50,972 nucleotides of DNA, from NCBI GenBank assembly GCA_902570945.1, contig CACGAJ010000008.1, forward strand, positions 1 to 50,972. Direction: 5' to 3'. The position numbers and the translations under genes are program-made. Of this stretch, positions 8,053 through 17,052 are shown in pieces (position 1 is the stretch's first letter; each line of letters starts with the position of its first letter). The notes beneath the pieces are model-generated. The model was not told where the DNA came from. It was given only the letters and a program-made list of their open reading frames with translations, and did not search any database. The stretch is from an uncultured Synechococcaceae cyanobacterium (lineage in GTDB: Bacteria > Cyanobacteriota > Cyanobacteriia > PCC-6307 > Cyanobiaceae).

Positions 8053-8190
8053 ATGGATATTACATTCGCATCATTAGTTTTTGCATCTCGCACAATCCCT
8101 ACAGATTTTGGATTAGTAGCGGCAGCTATAGCGGGAGCAGGAAGTTTGCTATTCATTGCTTTAAGATTTGTTCCTGATGCAAGTAATTAA
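8053..8190 (+). CDS. Small single-span membrane peptide, 45 aa
   Basis: ATG 8053 starts a 45-residue frame (MDITFASLVFASRTIPTD...) with AAGGA at 8034-8038 as a plausible ribosome-binding site. A single hydrophobic, alanine/glycine-rich helix (FGLVAAAIAGAGSLLFIALRFV) is followed by a short polar tail. Size and shape resemble the low-molecular-mass photosystem subunits, but it matches none that I know (PsaI, PsaM, PsbM, PsbX, PsbY, Psb30, PetM and PetN were considered), so I leave it unnamed. It stands alone, with an AT-rich 188-bp region upstream and the LigD-PE-like gene 80 bp downstream on the same strand. Confidence 0.75.
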   Translation: MDITFASLVFASRTIPTDFGLVAAAIAGAGSLLFIALRFVPDASN

Positions 8191-8270
8191 AAAACAGTAA
8201 CCATTTTTAAAATAAATCTTTATCTCAACTTTGTTTTGAAAATAGATTCGGTTTATTTATTAATTAGATA

Positions 8271-8633
8271 ATGAATAAATGGGTTTTGCTTGAACATAAA
8301 GTTTTTTCTGTTAACTCGTTCGATATTCATTATGATTTTCTTGTTGAAAATGGCATAGATTGTTTAACTTGGAAATTCTTAAAACTACCTTTATTAAATC
8401 AAGCTTCTATAGAAATTATTAAGCAGCCAAATCATAGACTTGTATGGTTATCTAGGATAAAATATGAACTTTCTGATAATAGAGGGTTTGTAAAAAGAAT
8501 TGATCATGGAACATTTAAAAGTGTTTCTGATACATTGGAATCTGAACATTATAGATTCATTTTGGATGGTGAAGTTCTTTATGGCTTGTTTGAAATTTCG
8601 GGTAATTTTTGCAGATTGAGCAAAAGTTATTAA
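8271..8633 (+). CDS. Stand-alone protein resembling the LigD 3'-phosphoesterase domain
   Basis: This 120-residue protein looks like a compact version of the 3'-phosphoesterase domain found at the N-terminus of bacterial LigD, which trims 3' ends during non-homologous end joining. Seen here: an N-terminal VLLEHK (His9), the hallmark-like HYDFLVE (His20, Asp22), LTWKFLKLP (matching the family's L-x-x-W-x-x-P region), QPNHRLVWLSRIKYEL (His55), and a C-terminal FILDGEVLYGLFEI like the F-x-L-x-G-x-L-x-G-x-F/W strand. The arginine that follows HYDF in LigD is Leu here, and the Tyr four residues after the second His is Trp, so catalysis may be altered or lost. No LigD ligase, polymerase or Ku is in the window. 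The assignment rests on pattern recognition only. Confidence 0.55.
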   Translation: MNKWVLLEHKVFSVNSFDIHYDFLVENGIDCLTWKFLKLPLLNQASIEIIKQPNHRLVWLSRIKYELSDNRGFVKRIDHGTFKSVSDTLESEHYRFILDGEVLYGLFEISGNFCRLSKSY

Positions 8634-8715
8634 TACTCATTTATAAATAAACGTAATATTCCTATTGAGAATTTTTGCAAATTAGTTATTCTTATTTAGC
8701 TATTGAGACTTGAGA

Positions 8716-11700
8716 TTGGTACATATCAATCAGGTCGAGTTTGAAAATTTTAAATCTTTTGGGGGAAATGTAAAAATTCCTCTTGAAGAGGGTTTTACGG
8801 TGGTTACGGGGCCAAACGGTTCTGGGAAAAGTAATATTTTAGATGGAATTTTATTCTGTTTAGGTTTAGCTAATAGTAGAGGGATGAGGGCTGAAAGATT
8901 ACCAGATCTAATAAATAACTCCAAAGTTAAAGAGGGTAAGTCATCAGAAACATCTGTATCGGTAAAATTTAATATTCAAGATTGGTCTCCTAGAGAGGAC
9001 CTTCCGCCTTTGGAACTAGACGAAGAAGAAATTGCCCTTAATAAAGGTCAAAAAGAATGGGTAGTTTCTAGAAAATTAAGGCTTATGCCAGGTGGATCTT
9101 ATGCTTCTAATTATACTTCTGATGGAAAACAATGTACTTTGCAACAAATACAGAGAATATTAAGAGATATTAGTGTGGATCCTGAGGGTAGCAATGTTGT
9201 TATGCAGGGTGATGTAACAAGAATAGTATCAATGAATAATAAGGAGAGGAGAAATCTTATTGATGAATTAGCAGGAGTCGCACTTTTTGATACAAGAATA
9301 GAACAAACTAATGCAAAATTAAATGATGTTTTCGAAAGACAAGAAAGATGTGAAATTTTAGAAAATGAATTGCAATCTAGTAAGAATAAGCTTGAAAAAG
9401 AATGTGAAAAAGCAAAGTTATATAAAGAGTTAAAGGAAAAACTACTACAAATAATGGAATTAGAGAAAGTTCTTATTTTTGATAAACAAGTTAAGCATGT
9501 TGAATCTATAGAAAAAAAAGAAAGTGAAATTGAAAAAAATAAAATATTATTTAATAAACAAAAAGAATCTATTACTAAAGAAATATCAGTCTTAGAAGAT
9601 GCTTTGAAAATACTGGATGATGAGCTTAAGGAGAAAGGAGAGGATAAATTGATAAAAGTGAATTCTGATATTGGAAGTATTAATGCTAGCTTGAGAGAAC
9701 TTGATAGGATATCAAGTCTGAATAAAGAAGAAGGTATTAAATTACAAAAGCAGAGAGATGAAATTGCAATTTCTAAGAGGAATATCGAGTCAGAAAAGAT
9801 GAGACAAGAAAATTTTGATGATAATTTTTTAAATCAATTGAACTTGCAAATTGATGATCTCACTTTAAAACATAAACTATCTAGAAAAAAACTTTCCGAT
9901 GCGGCTGGAGAATCTGGAGAATTCTCAAAACAAAGTATCAAATTAAATGCTGAGCTTGAAAGTATAAAAAATCAAATTAATCCTTTGGAAATAAAAAAAA
10001 GGAAAATTGAAGAAGAAACTATTCAAAATAATATTCAAAAAGATGAGATTTTGTCTCAGATTGACTCTCTAGACTTAGAAAAACAGAAACTTTTTGAGGG
10101 AAATCAAAGGAAAAAAGATAAATCCGATACACAAAATAAAAGCTTGGCAAGAAATAACTCAGAAATTAATTCTTTAAAAAATGAAATTGATTTATTAATT
10201 AAAACTAAATCAAGGCTAAACAATGAGCAATTAAGGCTTGAAAAGGATTTATCAAGATTCGAAAGCAGAAAGGAAGCTCTAAATGAATCTAGAGGTTCAT
10301 ATGCTCTCAGAATTCTCTTAGAAGCAGGGTTAGAGGGTATACATGGTTATGTAGCTCAACTTGGAGAGGTCAATGAGAAAAATAGATATGCATTAGAAAT
10401 TGCTGCTGGAAATAGATTAGGACAAATTGTTGTTGATAATGATCATATTGCTGCTAAAGCAATTGAAATCCTTAAACAGAAGAAAGCGGGAAGATTAACT
10501 TTCTTACCTTTAAATAGAATTAAAAGTCAAAAAAAGAATTATGCAATTTCAAGATTTCAAAATAATAGGGAGAATGGATTTATAGATAAAGCTATTAATC
10601 TAATTACTTTTGATGAAGTCTATTCAGATGTTTTTCGATATGTTTTTGGAGATACTTTGGTTTTTTCAGACTTATCCTCAGCTAGGTTATCTAAACAAAA
10701 AAATAGGTTGGTTACCTTAAGTGGTGAATTATTAGAAACAAGTGGTGCTATTACAGGAGGCAGTAAGTTAAATAAAGATTTGGCTTATAGGTTTGGAATT
10801 AACAATGAAATTGATGGTTCCAGTCCTATAAAAGAAAGATTATTAGTTATCGAAGAAGCTTTAAAAGAGTCTAATAATGATTTGATAATAAAAAATAATA
10901 GACTTAATAGATTAAATTCTAACCGCAGTCAAATAATTGAGGATTGCGCCTCATTTAATAAAGAAATTGAAGTAAATCAAGATTCTCTTAAGGCTGTCTC
11001 GCAAAGAATTGAGGATTGTAAATCTAGATTAAATAATCTTGATACTGCTAATAATGTATTAGTTAACGAGTTAGATCATTTAAAAAATAAATTGAAGCCT
11101 TATCATGATAAATTTGATCAATTACAAACCATTCAAAAGGCAAATTATGAAAAAAATCAAAAATCATCATTAATAGCTTTTAATAACGATTTTCATAATC
11201 TTGATAAACAACTTGAATTACTTATTAAGGAGAGAGATGCCTTACTAGATAAAAAGAATCAATTTGCTCTAAATAAGGAGCGTATCAATAATTCATTAAA
11301 AATTGCTTTACTACAAGAAAAAAACTTGCAGGAATCGATTCAACAACTCGCAATTGCTCATAGTGAATGGATAGGAAAAAGAGATGAATTTAGAAAAGAG
11401 CTTTTAGATCTCGATAATCAAAAAAATTCTCTAGAGAAGGACTTAGGTTTATTGAGAAGGAAAAGAGATGAATTAAACTCTTCAACTTCAAATAAAAGGC
11501 AAGAATATAATAACTATCTTTTGAAGCTCGAATATCTTGAAAGGGATATGTCTTCTCTTAAAGAAGAGATGAGGAGCGAGAAAATAAAATTAGAAAATTA
11601 TAAAAAAGATCTACCTAATCCTTCCCCGGAGTTTGGAGAATATGAAGGGAGGAGTCTTGAATCTTTGCAATCAGAGATTTCGATCATTAATGCAAAACTA

Positions 11701-12300
11701 CAAAGCTTAGAACCTGTAAATATGTTAGCTCTTGATGAACTAGAAGAATTAATTGAGAGATTAAATGGTTTGCGAGAAAAATTAGAAATTTTATCGAATG
11801 AAAGATCTGAATTATTGCTGAGAATAGAAACTGTATCTACGATGCGTCAGGAGGCTTTTATGCAAGCATTTAAAGAAGTTGATAAACACTTTAGAGAAAT
11901 TTTTGCAAATTTATCTGATGGAGATGGATTTCTTCAACTTGAAAATCCTAATTCTCCTTTAGAAGGAGGATTAACTTTAGTTGCTCATCCTAAGGGGAAA
12001 AATGTTAGAAGATTAGCCTCTATGTCAGGTGGTGAAAAATCGCTAACTGCTTTAAGTTTTTTATTTGCTTTGCAAAAGTATAAACCTTCACCTTTTTATG
12101 CCTTAGATGAGGTTGATAGTTTTTTAGATGGTATAAATGTTGAAAGATTGTCAAAATTAATATCTAATCAGTCATCATATGCTCAATTTATAGTCGTCAG
12201 TCATAGAAGGCCTATGATTAGTGCGTCTGAACGAACAATTGGTGTTGCGCAAGCAAGAGGTGCTAATACCCAGGTTGTTGGGTTACCAAATGCTGCATAA
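8716..12300 (+). CDS. smc: Chromosome segregation/condensation ATPase SMC
   Basis: SMC forms long antiparallel coiled-coil dimers that fold and segregate the chromosome. The order is complete: N-terminal ATPase half with Walker A TGPNGSGKSN near residue 32, a Q-loop region (NVVMQGDVTRI), about 300 residues of coiled coil, a hinge around 510-660 (GIHGYVAQLGEV through SGAITGGS), the returning coiled coil, and a C-terminal half with signature SMSGGEKSLTALSF and Walker B FYALDEVDSFLD. A TTG at 8710 gives two extra residues, but the TTG at 8716 gives MVHINQVEFENFKSFGG, the usual beginning in this group, so I prefer 8716 (1194 residues). No scpA or scpB is adjacent. Confidence 0.97.
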   Translation: MVHINQVEFENFKSFGGNVKIPLEEGFTVVTGPNGSGKSNILDGILFCLGLANSRGMRAERLPDLINNSKVKEGKSSETSVSVKFNIQDWSPREDLPPLELDEEEIALNKGQKEWVVSRKLRLMPGGSYASNYTSDGKQCTLQQIQRILRDISVDPEGSNVVMQGDVTRIVSMNNKERRNLIDELAGVALFDTRIEQTNAKLNDVFERQERCEILENELQSSKNKLEKECEKAKLYKELKEKLLQIMELEKVLIFDKQVKHVESIEKKESEIEKNKILFNKQKESITKEISVLEDALKILDDELKEKGEDKLIKVNSDIGSINASLRELDRISSLNKEEGIKLQKQRDEIAISKRNIESEKMRQENFDDNFLNQLNLQIDDLTLKHKLSRKKLSDAAGESGEFSKQSIKLNAELESIKNQINPLEIKKRKIEEETIQNNIQKDEILSQIDSLDLEKQKLFEGNQRKKDKSDTQNKSLARNNSEINSLKNEIDLLIKTKSRLNNEQLRLEKDLSRFESRKEALNESRGSYALRILLEAGLEGIHGYVAQLGEVNEKNRYALEIAAGNRLGQIVVDNDHIAAKAIEILKQKKAGRLTFLPLNRIKSQKKNYAISRFQNNRENGFIDKAINLITFDEVYSDVFRYVFGDTLVFSDLSSARLSKQKNRLVTLSGELLETSGAITGGSKLNKDLAYRFGINNEIDGSSPIKERLLVIEEALKESNNDLIIKNNRLNRLNSNRSQIIEDCASFNKEIEVNQDSLKAVSQRIEDCKSRLNNLDTANNVLVNELDHLKNKLKPYHDKFDQLQTIQKANYEKNQKSSLIAFNNDFHNLDKQLELLIKERDALLDKKNQFALNKERINNSLKIALLQEKNLQESIQQLAIAHSEWIGKRDEFRKELLDLDNQKNSLEKDLGLLRRKRDELNSSTSNKRQEYNNYLLKLEYLERDMSSLKEEMRSEKIKLENYKKDLPNPSPEFGEYEGRSLESLQSEISIINAKLQSLEPVNMLALDELEELIERLNGLREKLEILSNERSELLLRIETVSTMRQEAFMQAFKEVDKHFREIFANLSDGDGFLQLENPNSPLEGGLTLVAHPKGKNVRRLASMSGGEKSLTALSFLFALQKYKPSPFYALDEVDSFLDGINVERLSKLISNQSSYAQFIVVSHRRPMISASERTIGVAQARGANTQVVGLPNAA

Positions 12301-12345
12301 ACACACTTTTTTAAATTTATACGTCAGAATGATAAAAAGTTATTT

Positions 12346-13389
12346 ATGAGTTTGTCTAACACATCTGCAAATAATAATCGTCCTAATTCTGTTCCTAGCG
12401 AACGGTTATGGTTAAGGTCAGAATTGATGGGAACCCAAGTTATAACTACAGATACTGGAAGGCGATTAGGTGTCGTTGGTGAAGTTGTTGTTGATATTGA
12501 TAGAAGAGAAGTGGTTGCTTTGGGACTTAGAGATAATCCACTTACAAGATTTTTACCAGGCTTACCAAAATGGATGCCATTAGAAAGTATAAAGCAAGTT
12601 GGAGATGTAATATTAGTTGACTCCTTAGATTCATTGAGTGAAGGTTTTTCTCCAGAAAGATATGGAAAAGTAATTAATTGTCAGGTGATTACAGAATCTG
12701 GACAACTTTTAGGAAGAGTTCTTGGTTTTTCATTTGATATAGAAACTGGGGATTTGATTTCTCTTGTCATGGGTGCAGTTGGTGTCCCACTTTTAGGAGA
12801 GGGGGTTTTAAGTACTTGGGAAATTCCTGTTGAGGAAATTGTAAGTAGTGGTACTGATAGGATTATTGTTTATGAAGGTGCTGAGGATAAATTGAACCAA
12901 TTAAGTAGTGGATTACTTGAAAAACTTGGCGTAGGTTCTTCATGGGACGACAGACAAGGAAATGTATACTCAGCTAATCTTGTACCAGTTGAGAATCAAT
13001 TACTGTCTGGGACGGAATCAGAACAACAAAATAATTTAGTTGAAGAATATGAAGAAGAAGTTGTCGAACAAGATTATTATGAAGATGATTATGAAGATGA
13101 ACTTGAATATGTTGAAATAAAGGGTTCTTCAGAAGAACTCAATAATAGTAAAAAGCTTTATATGGAGAATGATTATCTTGATCAAATTGACAATCAAGAT
13201 GACGTTAATCAACTAAATGAAGAAAAAAATATTGATCTTAAAAAAAAGAAAAAATCAAATATTAATTTGGCATCGAAAAGACCCATTCAGAATGCAATAG
13301 AAACTTTGGATATTGAACCATTAGATGAAAAAAATTTAGTAAACGATAAGAAAAAATCAGAAAAATTTGAAATTGATGATCCCTGGTAA
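12346..13389 (+). CDS. PRC-barrel domain protein with acidic C-terminal tail
   Basis: The 347-residue protein has two PRC-barrel repeats: residues about 20-90 (RSELMGTQVITTDTGRRLGVVGEVVVDIDRREVVAL) and 105-180 (YGKVINCQVITESGQLLGRVLGFSFDIETGDL). PRC barrels occur in photosynthetic reaction centre H subunits and in RimM, where they mediate protein-protein or RNA contacts. After about residue 220 the chain becomes low-complexity and very acidic (EEYEEEVVEQDYYEDDYEDE), then Lys-rich, probably disordered. It starts with ATG 45 bp after smc on the same strand, so co-transcription is likely. No specific partner can be deduced. Confidence 0.85.
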   Translation: MSLSNTSANNNRPNSVPSERLWLRSELMGTQVITTDTGRRLGVVGEVVVDIDRREVVALGLRDNPLTRFLPGLPKWMPLESIKQVGDVILVDSLDSLSEGFSPERYGKVINCQVITESGQLLGRVLGFSFDIETGDLISLVMGAVGVPLLGEGVLSTWEIPVEEIVSSGTDRIIVYEGAEDKLNQLSSGLLEKLGVGSSWDDRQGNVYSANLVPVENQLLSGTESEQQNNLVEEYEEEVVEQDYYEDDYEDELEYVEIKGSSEELNNSKKLYMENDYLDQIDNQDDVNQLNEEKNIDLKKKKKSNINLASKRPIQNAIETLDIEPLDEKNLVNDKKKSEKFEIDDPW

Positions 13390-14658
13390 TTAACGAATAT
13401 TTTTTATTGAATTGAAAATTATACGAGCAAGTTTCTTGGCAGCTCCTTTGCTACCTCTTTGTAGAAGTAAATTATCACTAATACTTTTTAATTGATCCTT
13501 ATTTTTAATTAGCAATAATGCTTCATGCGCTATTTTTCTAGGTGAAATATTTCCAATCCTTTCTGGGACAATCATTTTTTTTGCTTTTATATTTGGCCAA
13601 GCAAAAAATTTCTTTTTTCTTAAATAGAAATAACTAACTATAAAGGTTATGAATCTATTTATAAATGCAATTTTTCCAATTACGCCAAAAATACCATCCC
13701 AGGCATTCATCATATTTAAATGTTGAGTGGGTAGGACAACTATCATTGGAAGAGCAATTGCTCCTAATTCTGCAGTATTTGCTCCGACAGTTGTAATAGC
13801 TAGTTCACAATTTTTTAATACTTCATAACAAGGATTTTTCTTGATTAGATAAATTTTTGTATTGTTTGATGTTTCAATTAGATGATCAAAACAGGAGTCT
13901 TTCAAGTTTTTAATTGTTTTGATTTTTGATGAGTAATATTTTGCAATAGGATTTCGATCACTTTGAAAGAAAAAATATTCATCTTTATTGGTGGTCGGGG
14001 CGATGGGGATTATAAAATTTATATTTTGATTTTTTTTAGAGATATGATCTGCTATTTCTAAGAAGAAAGGAATTCCAATAGATAACTTGGCTTTTTTAGA
14101 ACCAGGCAACAATGCAATATATTTTTCTTTTTTATTTTTAAATGATATTTCACTTTTTAGTTTTATATCTGCCATTAGATCGCCTATTACTTGACATTTA
14201 TTTTTATATCTTTTTGGGATTAACTCTTTTACTTTTATATTCATAGCTGCAATTTCGTTTGTCCATTGAGGCCATCGCGCAATCCACTCAGCATAAGTGA
14301 TATTTATATAGCCTAATCTTTTAGCTAATAAAATGCTCCAAAATTGATCTCCACCAAGAAAAATAACTATCCCTTTTTTGGGCCACTTAGCAAAAGAACG
14401 TGGCTTTATTAATAATTTCCAAAAACTGTTTGATTTTGTAATTAATTCGAATTTATTCCATGAATTTGCAACTTGATATTCTTTACCAGTGGCATTTGGA
14501 CAAGGAACCAGCACTAATCTAATAGTGAAATTCAGTTTATTTTTATTAGATAGAGATATATTTATTTTGTTAAGCGCATCTACTACAGGTCTTACCCATG
14601 TAGTTAATTCACCAGGACCATTAGAAACTATAACTACTGCAAGTGATTTTTTTTTCAT
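13390..14658 (-). CDS. Cyanobacterial LpxB-like (lipid-A-disaccharide synthase-related) protein
   Basis: The 422-residue protein belongs to a cyanobacterial family distantly related to lipid-A-disaccharide synthase, a GT-B fold glycosyltransferase. Visible are the N-terminal VVIVSNGPGELTTWVRPVV, FLGGDQFWSILLAKRLG, the second-domain start ALLPGSKKAKLSIGIPFFLEIAD, and TVGANTAELGAIALPMIVVLPTQ, which parallels the nucleotide-sugar pocket of LpxB. The acceptor and donor are unknown. I place the start at ATG 14658: the longer open frame to 14778 runs through tRNA-Leu and codes for an implausible Arg-rich stretch. The tRNA lies 25 bp upstream on the same strand, so the two may share a primary transcript. 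Confidence 0.85.
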   Translation of the reverse strand: MKKKSLAVVIVSNGPGELTTWVRPVVDALNKINISLSNKNKLNFTIRLVLVPCPNATGKEYQVANSWNKFELITKSNSFWKLLIKPRSFAKWPKKGIVIFLGGDQFWSILLAKRLGYINITYAEWIARWPQWTNEIAAMNIKVKELIPKRYKNKCQVIGDLMADIKLKSEISFKNKKEKYIALLPGSKKAKLSIGIPFFLEIADHISKKNQNINFIIPIAPTTNKDEYFFFQSDRNPIAKYYSSKIKTIKNLKDSCFDHLIETSNNTKIYLIKKNPCYEVLKNCELAITTVGANTAELGAIALPMIVVLPTQHLNMMNAWDGIFGVIGKIAFINRFITFIVSYFYLRKKKFFAWPNIKAKKMIVPERIGNISPRKIAHEALLLIKNKDQLKSISDNLLLQRGSKGAAKKLARIIFNSIKNIR

Positions 14659-14683
14659 TGCAGTTAAACCAGAATAGATTAAA

Positions 14684-14765
14684 TGCGGACGGCGAGACTT
14701 GAACTCGCAAGGCCTAAGCCACACGCTCCTTAGACGTGCGCGTCTACCAATTCCGCCACGTCCGC
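14684..14765 (-). tRNA. tRNA-Leu, gene-encoded anticodon AAG
   Basis: The minus strand folds into an 82-nt class II tRNA: acceptor GCGGACG/CGTCCGC with discriminator A (14684), D arm GCG...CGC with GGTAGA, anticodon arm CACGT-CTAAGGA-GCGTG, a long variable arm (TGGCTTAGGCCTT) and a T arm GCGAG-TTCAAGT-CTCGC. The anticodon is AAG (14729-14731) and CCA is not encoded. Long variable arm, A73 and AAG all say leucine (CUN codons). An A at position 34 is unusual in bacteria outside tRNA-Arg(ACG). Confidence 0.95.
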
Positions 14766-14776
14766 AAAGGGATTTC

Positions 14777-14794
14777 AAGCACCGGAGAGTGCTT
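14777..14794 (-). other. Hairpin in the leader just upstream of tRNA-Leu
   Basis: AAGCAC-TCTCCG-GTGCTT (minus strand) is a perfect 6-bp stem with a 6-nt loop, 11 bp before the tRNA 5' end. It is richer in G and C than its surroundings. It may guide precursor processing or be part of a short leader; no U-run follows, so it is not a terminator for either strand. Confidence 0.4.
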
Positions 14795-14968
14795 AAACCT
14801 TAGAAGTATCATACATTATTGATTGAAATAAGGATGTAGTTTTAAGAGAAAAATTCTGAATATTTGAATTATTTTTCTATTGCATAAAAAAAATATTTAT
14901 ACATATATAACGTTCAAGGTTGTATTGTAAAAATGTCCCCTGATCACTAAAAAATTTTGTTAGTTACT

Positions 14969-14997
14969 TTGACAAATAATTTTTTATTTTAAGTCAT
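14969..14997 (+). promoter_or_regulatory. Weak candidate promoter for accC
   Basis: A perfect TTGACA (14969-14974) lies 17 bp before AGTCAT (14992-14997), a poor -10 box, 27 bp ahead of the accC ATG. The 259-bp region between tRNA-Leu and accC is otherwise very AT-rich and carries no gene that I can support. Confidence 0.3.
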
Positions 14998-15024
14998 TTT
15001 CAATTCTTCAATTTAATTTTCATA

Positions 15025-16374
15025 ATGGTTGAAAAAGTTTTAATTGCTAATCGTGGAGAAATAGCTTTACGAATTGTCAGAAGTTGTAGAGAACTAGGTA
15101 TTGCAACAGTAGCAGTTTTTAGCACTGTAGATAAAAAAGCATTGCACGTTCAGCTTGCTGATGAAGCTGTGTGTGTTGGAGACTCATTGAGCAATAAAAG
15201 TTATTTAAATATTCCAAATATACTTGCTGCTGCAACATCGAGAGGGGTTGATGCTATTCATCCTGGGTATGGATTTCTCGCTGAAAATGATAAATTTGCT
15301 GAGATGTGTAATGATCATGGAATAACTTTTATTGGCCCATCCCCTAAAGCTATTAGATCAATGGGAGATAAATCTACAGCCAAAAAAACTATGGAAGAAG
15401 TTGGTGTTCCAACAGTACCTGGGAGTAAAGGCCTGTTATCAAATGTTGATCAGGCTTATAAATTGGCAGATGATATTGGATATCCAGTAATTATCAAAGC
15501 GACTGCTGGAGGAGGTGGAAGAGGTATGAGGTTGGTTGAAAATGCTGATAATCTTGAAAAAATGTTTAAAGCAGCCCAAGGTGAAGCAGAAGCAGCTTTT
15601 GGTAATGATGGTTTATATATGGAGAAATTTATAAAGAAGCCAAAACATGTAGAAGTTCAGATTTTAGCGGATAGGTCTGGTAATGTTATTCATCTAGGAG
15701 AGCGAGATTGTTCAGTTCAGAGAAGGCATCAGAAGTTATTGGAAGAGTCTCCGAGCCCTGCAATTAATACTGAACTAAGAAAAAAAATGGGAAATGCAGC
15801 TATTGCTGCTGCAAAAAGTATTGGTTATGAAGGAGCTGGTACAGTTGAATTTTTAGTTGATGATGAAAATAATTTTTATTTCATGGAAATGAATACTAGA
15901 ATTCAGGTTGAGCATCCTGTTACTGAAATGGTCACAGGGGTTGATTTAATAGCTGAACAAATTAAGATCGCAAGTGGAGCTAATTTAGAATTTAATCAAG
16001 ATGATATTTATCTAAATGGTCATGCTATTGAATGTCGGATCAATGCTGAAGATCCTTCTCATAATTTCCGGCCATCACCTGGAAAAATAACTGGATGGCT
16101 TCCTCCAGGAGGTCCTGGTGTAAGAGTAGATAGCCATGTTTATACGGGTTATGAAATACCTCCATTCTATGACTCTTTAATTGGTAAATTAATAGTCTGG
16201 GGTAAAGATCGGAATACTGCAATTAAACGAATGAATAGGGCTTTAAATGAATGTGCAGTTACTGGTATTCCTACAACAATTAACTTTCATTTAACCTTAC
16301 TGAATAAAGCTAAATTTAAACAAGGCAAAATACATACTAAATATGTTGAAGAAGAATTATTACCAAATTACTAA
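15025..16374 (+). CDS. accC: Acetyl-CoA carboxylase, biotin carboxylase subunit
   Basis: AccC carboxylates biotin on the carrier protein AccB using ATP and bicarbonate, the first step of fatty acid synthesis. The 449-residue chain has the N-terminal [25 protein letters not shown], the glycine-rich ATP-grasp loop [12 protein letters not shown], the [10 protein letters not shown] and [11 protein letters not shown] blocks, the metal-binding [21 protein letters not shown], and the C-terminal ECRINAEDP region. The ATG at 15025 gives [12 protein letters not shown], the normal start. No accB is adjacent, so the gene stands alone as is usual in picocyanobacteria. Confidence 0.98.
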   Translation: MVEKVLIANRGEIALRIVRSCRELGIATVAVFSTVDKKALHVQLADEAVCVGDSLSNKSYLNIPNILAAATSRGVDAIHPGYGFLAENDKFAEMCNDHGITFIGPSPKAIRSMGDKSTAKKTMEEVGVPTVPGSKGLLSNVDQAYKLADDIGYPVIIKATAGGGGRGMRLVENADNLEKMFKAAQGEAEAAFGNDGLYMEKFIKKPKHVEVQILADRSGNVIHLGERDCSVQRRHQKLLEESPSPAINTELRKKMGNAAIAAAKSIGYEGAGTVEFLVDDENNFYFMEMNTRIQVEHPVTEMVTGVDLIAEQIKIASGANLEFNQDDIYLNGHAIECRINAEDPSHNFRPSPGKITGWLPPGGPGVRVDSHVYTGYEIPPFYDSLIGKLIVWGKDRNTAIKRMNRALNECAVTGIPTTINFHLTLLNKAKFKQGKIHTKYVEEELLPNY

Positions 16375-16392
16375 GTAATAATGAAACAATCT

Positions 16393-16707
16393 CTATGAGA
16401 TATTTGTATGCAATGCAAGTTTTATAAGCCCTTGTTGACCAACTAAAATCTCTCTTAAAAAACTTATAACTCCAATCCAAATTACAGGACCTACATCAAC
16501 TCCTCCTATAGGTGGAATTAATTTTCTTGTTAAATTAAGAATAGGACTTGATGGTATGGAGATAATTAGCCATAAACCTTTACTTAAATCAATTTTTGGG
16601 TACCAAGTAAGAATTAATCTTATTAAAAAAACTATAGTTAGATAAGATAAAGAGACTCCTAAACATAGATCTAAAATTTGGAGGGAATTTTCAGTCAAGG
16701 AAATCAC
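16393..16707 (-). CDS. YggT/Ycf19-family membrane protein
   Basis: The 104-residue protein has an N-terminal membrane helix (ILDLCLGVSLSYLTIVFLIRLILTW), the family-typical sequence YPKIDLSKGLWLIISIPSSPILNLTRKLIPPIGGVDVGPVIW, and a second hydrophobic stretch. YggT proteins (Ycf19/CCB3 in plastids) act in membrane protein or cytochrome maturation and in thylakoid organisation; the exact role here is inferred. The start is GTG at 16707. It ends 18 bp from the convergent accC and diverges from psbX over 79 bp. Confidence 0.88.
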   Translation of the reverse strand: MISLTENSLQILDLCLGVSLSYLTIVFLIRLILTWYPKIDLSKGLWLIISIPSSPILNLTRKLIPPIGGVDVGPVIWIGVISFLREILVGQQGLIKLALHTNIS

Positions 16708-16786
16708 AATAATTTAATTCATCTTAATAAATAACCCATCGAATAGTATTTAATTCGTATTATAAATTGAGAATTATATTTTAAAA

Positions 16787-16972
16787 GTGTTTCACATTTC
16801 AAATTTACTACTAGCGGCAGATTTTTCTGCTGAAGTTGCAAATAATTCCGCAGTTGGAATGATAGGTAGTTTTATTGCAGCAGCTCTATTAATCGTTATT
16901 CCAGCTTCTGCATTTTTGATTTTTGTTAGTCAGAAAGATTCTCTAGATCGTACTTCTACTGGAAGACGCTAG
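16787..16972 (+). CDS. psbX: Photosystem II protein PsbX
   Basis: PsbX is a one-helix subunit of photosystem II near cytochrome b559, involved in quinone exchange. The 61-residue product has a short N-terminal extension ([14 protein letters not shown]), one hydrophobic helix ([24 protein letters not shown]) and the diagnostic SQKDSLDR after it. The core matches the roughly 40-residue PsbX of other cyanobacteria; the extension is expected for Prochlorococcus. The start is GTG at 16787. The pair psbX-ycf66 in this order is characteristic. Confidence 0.9.
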   Translation: MFHISNLLLAADFSAEVANNSAVGMIGSFIAAALLIVIPASAFLIFVSQKDSLDRTSTGRR

Positions 16973-17006
16973 TTTTTGTAGAAGTTTTGAGTACACTATA
17001 TATATA

Positions 17007-17024
17007 GGGTGATTTTTATCTCCC
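17007..17024 (+). terminator. Candidate hairpin between psbX and ycf66
   Basis: GGGTGAT-TTTT-ATCTCCC is a 7-position stem with one T-T mismatch, followed by CTTAAAAAATAAATTTT. It could attenuate transcription after psbX or lie in the ycf66 leader. The U-run is broken by A's, so as a terminator it would be weak. Confidence 0.3.
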
Positions 17025-17052
17025 CTTAAAAAATAAATTTTGGAGAAAGAAT

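Noticed and set aside
14659-14778. N-terminal extension of the LpxB-like frame
   Set aside because: It lies over tRNA-Leu and encodes an Arg/Cys-rich stretch that reflects tRNA sequence. The ATG at 14658 is preferred.
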